Source: Planctomycetaceae bacterium
GTDB taxonomy: Bacteria; Planctomycetota; Planctomycetia; Planctomycetales; Planctomycetaceae
DNA length: 64,000 bases
Assembly (NCBI GenBank): GCA_002722955.1
Contig: PBMZ01000083.1
Location: forward strand, 1-64,000
Reading direction: 5' to 3'
The notes under the pieces were generated by a model. That model was not told the origin of the DNA, did not search any database, and saw only the letters and a program-made list of their open reading frames with translations. Numbering within the stretch: the first letter of the stretch is position 1; the number at the start of each line of letters is the position of its first letter. Below are positions 53,791-60,584 of this stretch, piece after piece. The position numbers and the translations under genes are program-made.

Positions 53791-54441
53791 ATGAATCAAG
53801 ACGAACAAGAATTCGGTTGCTCAGATCAGTCGTTGTTACGGCGATATCGCGACGGGGACGAGTAAGCGGCGACGGCGCTCTTCGATCGATACGCTGATCG
53901 CTTAGAGGGTCTCGCGCGGTCGCAGATCGGTGAAGTGATGGCCGGCCGTTTGGCCCCTCAAGACATCGTGCAGTCAGTGTTTCGTAGCTTCTTTCGTCGG
54001 GCAGGTGCGGGAACTTACGATGCACCGGAAGGCGGGGAGCTTTGGGGGCTATTGCTAATCATGGCCCTTCACAAGGTTCGTGGGCAAGGTGCCTATCATC
54101 GAGCCCCAAAACGTGATGTCGGTCGAACTTCTGGTGATTCAGTAAGCAATCAAGCGGAGCACTCCAACGAGCAAGCGTTTACAGAACTGCGACTTTGCAT
54201 CAACGAGATTTTGACGTCTCACACGCCTACAGAGCGCGCCATCATTGAATTGAGAATCGATGGCTTTCAAGTGGCCGACATCGCGGCTCGGACGAAGCGG
54301 TCGAAGCGAAGCGTGGAACGCGTGCTTCAGCAATTCCGCAAACTGCTAAAGAGCGAAGTTGACGATTCGGCTGAATGGTCGTTGCGGAGTGTTGATCAAT
54401 TGGCTTCGCGAGTATCCAATCTGAGGGTGGCCTCTCCGTGA
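53791..54441 (+). pseudogene. ECF sigma factor with in-frame TAA stop at codon 25
   Basis: The ATG at 53791 starts MNQDEQEFGCSDQSLLRRYR, followed by DGDE, then TAA at 53863-53865. The same frame then continues without interruption as AATALFDRYADRLEGLARSQ, APQDIVQSVFRSFFRRAGAG (region 2 helices) and CINEILTSHTPTERAIIELR, VADIAARTKRSKRSVERVLQ (region 4). The reading frame is the same on both sides, so one substitution (for example CAA or GAA to TAA) explains it. Translation could restart at the ATG at 53935, which would lose the first helix of region 2. It is probably inactive. Its end overlaps the convergent GyrB-like pseudogene by 46 nt. Confidence 0.85.
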
Positions 54442-55052
54442 TGCAACGTCACCACAGTAGAACCAAGCTCAATCGATTGCTGAGAGAACCAATCTAAAAA
54501 GAAGTCGACAGACAGGCATCGCGAACCAAAGAACTCTGGATCTGGTCGAAACGTAATCTGTTGCCACTGCTCTGTGGTCGGTTCCAGCTTTTGAATTCCC
54601 GATTCGGCAATGCCGCGAGAAAACTGTTGTCGCCAAAACCAGCCGTCCTGCGCAGTTTCATATTTGAAGGATTCACAAAGGGCGTTTGCGACAACGATTC
54701 CTAAACCACTGAACTTTTGGTTCATTGGGCTACGTTTGGCATCTCGACATGCCCAGAGCTTGGTAAGGACCAATTCGACTTCCGCCATCCGTCACCGCCA
54801 ACTTTTACATTCAAACCGGGCCCATTATCCCAAACAGACGCACTTCCATCGTCATGAATCGTGATGGTGATTTCTGTCGCACAACCTGATGTTGTATTGT
54901 CGAGTGCAAGACAAAGCGATTCGGCAAGCAAGCTATTGATTGCCGAATCGCTTGTCGAGCGAACCAACATACATCGCCGGTCGTCGTCGGACAGCAACGA
55001 TAGCCGAGTCGATTACCTCGATTTCGTCGCTAGAGTCGTTAGCTTCTGACAT
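54396..55052 (-). pseudogene. GyrB-type GHKL ATPase domain only, with two compensating frameshifts
   Basis: The ATG at 55052 opens a frame with IDSAIVAVRRRPAMYVGSLD, the conserved first block of GyrB, and then meets TAG (54932-54934). The next block, LALDNTTSGCATEITITIHD with SVWDNGPGL, is in another frame. From about 54790 the first frame resumes with AEVELVLTKLWACRD, KFSGLGIVVANALCESFKY and ITFRPDPEFFGSRC, all matching GyrB, and ends near residue 218. The shifts lie at about 54937-54963 (one extra base) and about 54788-54795 (one missing base). The canonical GGLHGVGASVVNAL loop reads SGLGIVVANAL. The transducer, TOPRIM and DNA-binding parts are absent, so it was a stand-alone ATPase-domain paralogue. 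Confidence 0.82.
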
Positions 55053-55275
55053 TTTCTGCCTTCCGGCTAGCCGCAGATGATTCTCTGAAGAGCAAGTAAC
55101 GCAATAAGTGTATCAGTCTTGCTTGGAGCAAACCAATACATCCATGTGAGACTGATTTCGTAAGCGCGAGCGACCTAACAATTTTCTGACGAGTTATGAT
55201 ATACTCGATACTTCATTCTCGGCGCGCGGATCGAAGCGTTGCCTGCTTTCCACTCATTGGTTTTGTTGGTTTGAG

Positions 55276-57546
55276 ATGTTCGTACGAACTGTCACTTGGG
55301 CTCTCATCACGTGTGTCGCGTCGGTTGCTTTTGCTGAGGCGCCGAAAGACATCGACGATGCCAAACACTGGGCATTTCGGTCGTATGAACGTCCGCAGAT
55401 TCCCGATTTACCGGGTGCCTCCAATCCGATCGACGCCTTCATTCTTCGCGATCTGAAGGCTAAGGACTTAGACCTCTCACCCCCCGCGAGTCGCGGCATT
55501 CTAATTCGGCGGGCTTACTTCGATTTGCTTGGTCTACCACCAAGTCCGATTGAAGTCCGGGCATTCGTCAACGACCCCGCAGCGAACGCGTACGAACGCA
55601 TGATTGACCGGCTGTTGGCGAGCCCCCATTACGGTGAACACTGGGGACGGCATTGGCTCGACTTGGTCCGTTACGCCGAGACCGCAGGATTCAACGCTGA
55701 TCCCGCTCGGCCGCTGGCGTATAAATATCGAGAGTACATCGTCAAAGCTTTTAACTCGAACACGCCCTACGATCGTTTTCTCAAGGAACAGATCGCCGGC
55801 GACGAACTATATCCCGAGAACACCGACGCTTTAGCCGCGACCGGCTTCAACCTGATGTGGCCAGACGAGAGCAACGCATCCAACGTCTTGCTGGCTCGGC
55901 AAGACGCATTGAATGATCTCACCACCAACGTCGGTGCCGTGTTCTTGGGCGTTTCGATTGGTTGCGCACAGTGCCACGACCACAAGTTTGATCCACTTCT
56001 GCAAACCGACTTTTATCGACTGCAATCGTTCTTCGTTGGCATCGTTCCCAAAGATCGCGTTCCCGTCGGCACGGGCAAACAATTGGTTGATTACGAGGCC
56101 CGTTTGGCCAAATGGCGTGCCGAGGTGTGGAATGTCCACACCGAACTTTACGAGATGGAACGCGACGCTCGCATCGCGGCCTCGGAGATCAAACGGCTGA
56201 AGTTCCCGAAGGTGGTACTTGACGCCATCGACGCTCCGCCGTCGAAGAGAACTGCACTGCAACACCAATTGGCGTTTTGGTCCGAGCGACAAATCGTCGT
56301 CTCAGACAAACAATTGGAAGGAAAGCTAAGCGACGCGAAGAAGAAACGTCGAGCGGAATTGAAGAAACAATTCGGCGAACTCAAAAAGTCGCGGCCTCAA
56401 CCGCCTAGTTGGGCCAATGTCATGGCAAGCGTCGAACTGGAGACGGGAGCGCCGCCAACGTTTTTGCTCGAGGGAGGCAGTTATGACAATCCCTCGGATG
56501 AGCTGCAACCAGGATTTCTGTCCGCCATCATTGGTGACGAATCCAAACCGGCTCGAATCGAGCAACCTCGACCTTCAACATCTGGACGGCGCACAGCATT
56601 GGCTGAATGGATGACTGACGCGAACAATCCTTTGACGCCACGAGTCATCGCGAATCGTCTTTGGCAGAGTCACTTTGGTCGAGGTTTGGTCTCGAATGCG
56701 AACGACTTTGGTCAGCAGACACCACCGCCAACTCATCCGGATTTGCTGAACTGGTTGGCCGATGAATTGATGCATCGTGATTGGGATCTCAAGTCGATGC
56801 ATCGCTTGATCATGACATCCAGGTCATATCGTCAGTCGGCCTTGTTTCAACAATCAACGTCAGGGAACCCGAATCATTTTGCTGTCGCTACGGCACTGGC
56901 TCGGCGTGCGGTGAAGTCCGATCCTGGAAATCGGCTGTATTGGCATTACCCACGACGACGTCTCGCGGCCGAGTCGATTCGGGATTCGATGCTTTCAGTT
57001 TCAGGGCTGTTGAATGAGCAGATGCACGGAGCCAGCGTCCGGCCCAGCTTGCCGCCCAACTTCAGTACTCGCGAGAAGTGGGCCGTCTCGAAGTCGCAAG
57101 GCGATCACAACCGGCGATCCGTCTACATCTATGCAAAGCGGAACTTGCCCTATCCATTGCTCAACGTTTTCGACTTCCCCGACATGCACGAAAGCTGCGC
57201 GTTGCGAGCAAAAACGACGGTTGCACCACAAGCACTTATGTTGCTGAACAGCGAACTGATTCTGCAGTTTGCCAAAGCCTTCGCAAATCGATTGCGGGCG
57301 ACCACAACCGTCCCCGAACAACAAATCGCGAATGCGTACATGTTTGCTTTTGGTCGGATGCCGGAGGGAATTGATCAGATCGAGGCCCAAGAATTCTTGC
57401 AGCAACAGTCAGCATTGATCGCCAAGAATCTTGACGTCAAGAAATTCAAGACCGAGCCCGATAGACAACAAGAGGCTCAATCGCAGGCAATGATTGACCT
57501 CTGCCATGCCTTGTTGAATGCCAACGAGTTTTTGTATTTGGATTAG
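55276..57546 (+). CDS. DUF1549 - DUF1553 (PSD1) protein without PSCyt1 head (pair 4)
   Basis: A 756-aa exported protein with a signal peptide (about 1-20, ASVAFAEA). DUF1549 begins almost at once (NPIDAFILRDLKAKDLDLSP, ILIRRAYFDLLGLPPSPIEV) and carries the internal CxxCH in CAQCHDHKFDPL near residue 229. A charged helical linker is near 300-380. DUF1553 is C-terminal (NPLTPRVIANRLWQSHFGRG; MHRLIMTSRSYRQSALF). It is about 250 residues shorter than the other PSD1 proteins here because the PSCyt1 domain is missing. It precedes DUF1501 by 3 nt. It shows that PSCyt1 is dispensable in this gene pair. Confidence 0.93.
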   Translation: MFVRTVTWALITCVASVAFAEAPKDIDDAKHWAFRSYERPQIPDLPGASNPIDAFILRDLKAKDLDLSPPASRGILIRRAYFDLLGLPPSPIEVRAFVNDPAANAYERMIDRLLASPHYGEHWGRHWLDLVRYAETAGFNADPARPLAYKYREYIVKAFNSNTPYDRFLKEQIAGDELYPENTDALAATGFNLMWPDESNASNVLLARQDALNDLTTNVGAVFLGVSIGCAQCHDHKFDPLLQTDFYRLQSFFVGIVPKDRVPVGTGKQLVDYEARLAKWRAEVWNVHTELYEMERDARIAASEIKRLKFPKVVLDAIDAPPSKRTALQHQLAFWSERQIVVSDKQLEGKLSDAKKKRRAELKKQFGELKKSRPQPPSWANVMASVELETGAPPTFLLEGGSYDNPSDELQPGFLSAIIGDESKPARIEQPRPSTSGRRTALAEWMTDANNPLTPRVIANRLWQSHFGRGLVSNANDFGQQTPPPTHPDLLNWLADELMHRDWDLKSMHRLIMTSRSYRQSALFQQSTSGNPNHFAVATALARRAVKSDPGNRLYWHYPRRRLAAESIRDSMLSVSGLLNEQMHGASVRPSLPPNFSTREKWAVSKSQGDHNRRSVYIYAKRNLPYPLLNVFDFPDMHESCALRAKTTVAPQALMLLNSELILQFAKAFANRLRATTTVPEQQIANAYMFAFGRMPEGIDQIEAQEFLQQQSALIAKNLDVKKFKTEPDRQQEAQSQAMIDLCHALLNANEFLYLD

Positions 57547-57549
57547 CTC

Positions 57550-58962
57550 ATGACATTGCACATTGAACAACCCTCCAATCGCCGCGACTTCCTACAGCGT
57601 GCCGGTGGTGGATTCGGCGCGTTGGCCTTGCAAGGAATGCTTGCAAGCGAAGCTGGTGCCGCAGTACCCGGAAGCCGTAACCGGCCGGCTCATTACTTTG
57701 GCAAGGCAAAGAGCATTATCTTCTTGTTCATGGATGGCGGCCCCAGCCACTTGGATACTTTCGATCCAAAGCCGATGGTCAACGAACATGCCGGCAAGCC
57801 CCTTCCGCAATCGATCGAACGCGTCATCACGCCGATGGGTGTTTCCGAGAATCCCGTTTTGCCCACCAAACGAACCTGGAAGCAATACGGAGAAAGCGGA
57901 CTTCCTGTATCGAACTGGTACGAACATGTTGGCGAAATGGCCGATGAGCTTTGCGTGATCCGTTCGTGCCAAGCCGATGGCCTGAATCATGTGGGTAGCG
58001 TTTGCCAAATGAACACGGGTAGCATTTTGGCCGGCCGTCCAAGCCTCGGCGCCTGGGTCAATTATGGGCTGGGTACAGAAAACGAGAACTTGCCATCATT
58101 CGTGGTCTTGTTAGACAACCCCCGCGAGCCACCTGGTGGAAGTCGCGTTTGGGGCACTGGCTTTATGCCGGCCACTTACCAAGGAACACGGTTTCGCAAT
58201 GCCAAAGATCCCGTGTTGCACTTGAGCCCTCCAGCATCGTTTGCCGGCGACCGCCAAAAGAACAAGCTGGAGTTCATCAACCGATTAAACAAACGCCACC
58301 GATCACCACGGCCGGATAATGGTGAGCTAGAGGCTCGCATTGCGGCGTATGAGTTAGCGTTTCAAATGCAAAAGCACGCGCCCGAGGCTGTCGATCTTGC
58401 TCAGGAATCCAAGGAAACCTTGGAGCTCTACGGCATAAACGACAAGACGACGAAGGCATTCGGACGCAATTGTTTGTTGGCCCGCCGATTGGTCGAACGT
58501 AGCGTGAGGTTCATTCAATTGTATTCCGGTTCGGGCAGCAAATGGGACGCTCACAGCAAGATCGAGAACAACCATACGTTGCACTGTAAGGAAACTGACA
58601 AGCCCATCGCTGGCCTGCTTCGCGATTTGAAGCAGCGAGGCCTCCTGGACGAAACCTTAGTCATCTGGGGAGGCGAATTCGGTCGAACACCGATGTCCGA
58701 AAAAGGCGACGGTCGCGATCACAATCCGTACGGCTTCACAATGTGGTTGGCTGGTGGCGGAGTGAAAGGCGGTCACATCGTTGGCGCGACGGACGACTTC
58801 GGTATGCACGCTGTTGAAGGACACGCGCACGTCCATGATCTCCACGCAACATTCATGGCAGCCGCTGGAATCGACCACGAGAAGTTGATCTATCACCATC
58901 AAGGTCGACCAGAGCGAGCCACCGTTAACGAAGGCACTGTGATCGAAGACGTGTTCGCTTAG
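57550..58962 (+). CDS. DUF1501 family protein (pair 4)
   Basis: A 470-aa protein with a Tat signal at residues 10-16 (NRRDFLQRAGGGFGALALQG). Its conserved blocks are [120 protein letters not shown] and AAGIDHEKLIYHHQGRPERA. It begins 3 nt after the PSD1 stop, so the two are tightly coupled. The function is unknown; the metal-binding residues expected of the phosphatase-like fold are conserved by eye (Asp in GGPSHLDTFD; His in GRDHN). Confidence 0.94.
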   Translation: MTLHIEQPSNRRDFLQRAGGGFGALALQGMLASEAGAAVPGSRNRPAHYFGKAKSIIFLFMDGGPSHLDTFDPKPMVNEHAGKPLPQSIERVITPMGVSENPVLPTKRTWKQYGESGLPVSNWYEHVGEMADELCVIRSCQADGLNHVGSVCQMNTGSILAGRPSLGAWVNYGLGTENENLPSFVVLLDNPREPPGGSRVWGTGFMPATYQGTRFRNAKDPVLHLSPPASFAGDRQKNKLEFINRLNKRHRSPRPDNGELEARIAAYELAFQMQKHAPEAVDLAQESKETLELYGINDKTTKAFGRNCLLARRLVERSVRFIQLYSGSGSKWDAHSKIENNHTLHCKETDKPIAGLLRDLKQRGLLDETLVIWGGEFGRTPMSEKGDGRDHNPYGFTMWLAGGGVKGGHIVGATDDFGMHAVEGHAHVHDLHATFMAAAGIDHEKLIYHHQGRPERATVNEGTVIEDVFA

Positions 58963-58990
58963 GCCCTCTTTCAGATGGATGCGCATGAGA

Positions 58991-59023
58991 AAGGCTGCTG
59001 CAGTCGTCGACTACAGCAGCCTT
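58991..59023. terminator. Bidirectional hairpin between DUF1501 and the isomerase
   Basis: AAGGCTGCTG and CAGCAGCCTT form a perfect 10-bp stem, extended by AGT/ACT around CGTCG. It fills the 89-bp gap between convergent genes. Confidence 0.75.
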
Positions 59024-59051
59024 GGGTGAGCATTGTGGTATTCGCTTCGAT

Positions 59052-59912
59052 CTAACCACGCAGCGTCTTCGCGGATTCTCGAACATGAGCCAAGCAGGCT
59101 TCGATGTCCGACAGCGGGTTGCTGGGATTCTCTTCGTACTCAAGCGATAAGACGTTCTGGTACTTGAGCTTCTTGAGCACTTTCAAGCAGGCGGGCACGT
59201 TCAAGTCACCCTCGCCCAAGATCTTGAAGAGACGCTGTTTCTTGCCGTCGCGATCGATGGTCTTGACGTCCTTTAGGTGGACACCGAAGACGCGTTTGCC
59301 CAGTCGCTCGATCGCCTCGGCGGGAACTTCGCCACTGCGGAGAAAGTGGCCAGTGTCAACACAGGCACCAACCAAAGGATGTCGGTCCTTGACCATCTCC
59401 TCGACGTCGGAAATCTTGTCATAGAGTGCTCGCGGGCCATGGTTGTGAATGGCGATGGCAACTTTGTACTCGTCGCAAAGTTTGTCGAGTAAATCGAATG
59501 TTCCCTTCGTCTTCTTCGGATTGGCACTGAGCGAAACGATGCCCATTGCTTTAGCAAAATCGAAGGCGGCCCGAGCTTTTGATTCGTTTTCATCAAAGCC
59601 CAAAACGCCGTAGGCCAGCAATTTGATGTTCGAGCCCTTCAGCAGTTCTTTATGGTTCGCAATGTCCTTCGGCACGGCACTCATCGGAAGGTGTCGCGGA
59701 TAGGCTTCCCAGTAATTCAGCCCCAGTTTTTCGCTGTGCTTCAATGCCTCTTCAACTGTAAAACCTCGCAGCGAGTAGCTTTGAATTCCCATTTTGAATC
59801 CGGCATACGGATCAGCTTTATCAGCCAGCAAGCTTTCGGGAGCAAGCGCCAAAGCGCCGCCGGCAACAGCCGCTGTCTTGAGAAAAGTTCGTCGATCAAC
59901 GGTTTGATTCAT
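59052..59912 (-). CDS. Tat-exported sugar phosphate isomerase/epimerase-like TIM barrel
   Basis: A 286-aa protein. Residues 1-32 form a twin-arginine signal (DRRTFLKTAAVAGGALALAP). The TIM-barrel follows: FKMGIQSYSLRGFTVEEALK, LGLNYWEAYPRHLPMS, IKLLAYGVLGFD, YKVAIAIHNHGPRALYD (metal His), LVGACVDTGHFLRSGE (metal Asp/His), RVFGVHLKDVKTIDRDG and NVLSLEYEENPSNPLSD (metal Glu). It resembles exported xylose-isomerase-like proteins common in planctomycetes. The start is ATG at 59912 (AAGGAA 8 nt upstream); the in-frame extension adds 21 residues that would spoil the Tat signal. It likely acts on an extracytoplasmic sugar. Confidence 0.9.
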   Translation of the reverse strand: MNQTVDRRTFLKTAAVAGGALALAPESLLADKADPYAGFKMGIQSYSLRGFTVEEALKHSEKLGLNYWEAYPRHLPMSAVPKDIANHKELLKGSNIKLLAYGVLGFDENESKARAAFDFAKAMGIVSLSANPKKTKGTFDLLDKLCDEYKVAIAIHNHGPRALYDKISDVEEMVKDRHPLVGACVDTGHFLRSGEVPAEAIERLGKRVFGVHLKDVKTIDRDGKKQRLFKILGEGDLNVPACLKVLKKLKYQNVLSLEYEENPSNPLSDIEACLAHVRESAKTLRG

Positions 59913-60584
59913 TGAGATTTTCCTTGGGGGTTTTTGAATGAAGACGCGAAAAAGTTTGAAGGTCGCGGAATTCAACTACGTCCGCGTCAAAATCAGAATT
60001 TCGACCGTATTATGGGGTGATCGATGCCGATTTAACACCTTGTTGGCAAATTTGGTCAGCAATTCTCAACAGTTGCGAGTGTCCCGATTGAGCCCTCGAC
60101 GGTATGTTGTTGATTCGTTATAAGTCCGCAAGTCGACCCTTTCAGTGATCACGTGGTGTCGGGCCAAGGAAAAGAATTCCAGCCGCGTGATGACGACCTA
60201 AACTCAGAAAAGACAAATCTCTCGTAACTATTCCGTCGGAGGTGCCAACCCTTATCGCGAGGGCCTGGAATCAATAGTGGTGATTGCTGAAGCAATACCC
60301 GATTCCCGCCCTTCTCGCAGCGACTCCACCGTCGCAATTATCGAGAGGTTTGATAACGACGGCCGCGGTAACCTTTGGTTGCCGCGGCTTTCGTCGTTCT
60401 TTGGGAGCTGTTTCCGTGCACCAATAACCGGATGGGTTGTTCGTTTGAAAAACGCTTATCAACATACTGAGATGTACGGTGAAGTTTCGTTGCCATTTGA
60501 CTGTTAGGTTCCAGTCGACGTTCACGATGTGATATATTGTCGCATCGAACCCATATTATCCTGCGTAGTCACGAAGTGATGATA
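59913..60584. other. 672-bp divergent intergenic region
   Basis: It separates the exported isomerase (minus) from PSD1 pair 5 (plus). I find no believable gene; the short open frames here lack ribosome sites and homology that I can recognise. It carries one strong hairpin at 60355-60398, described separately. The rest shows nothing I can name. Confidence 0.55.
60355..60398. other. Long hairpin in the leader region of PSD1 pair 5
   Basis: GCCGCGGTAACC (60362-60373) and GGTTGCCGCGGC (60377-60388) form a 12-bp stem with one mismatch and a TTT loop. It is extended outside by AACGACG (60355-60361) and CGTCGTT (60392-60398) across a 3-nt bulge. It lies about 185 nt before the PSD1 start. It could be an attenuator, a processed small RNA or a mobile palindrome. 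Confidence 0.6.

Noticed and set aside
53681-54025. 114-codon minus-strand frame overlapping the sigma factor
   Set aside because: Opposite strand of a recognisable (though broken) sigma factor; Arg/Pro-rich composition typical of a shadow.
60277-60507. 76-codon plus-strand frame in the 672-bp gap
   Set aside because: Covers the strong hairpin at 60355-60398 and has no ribosome site or known motif.
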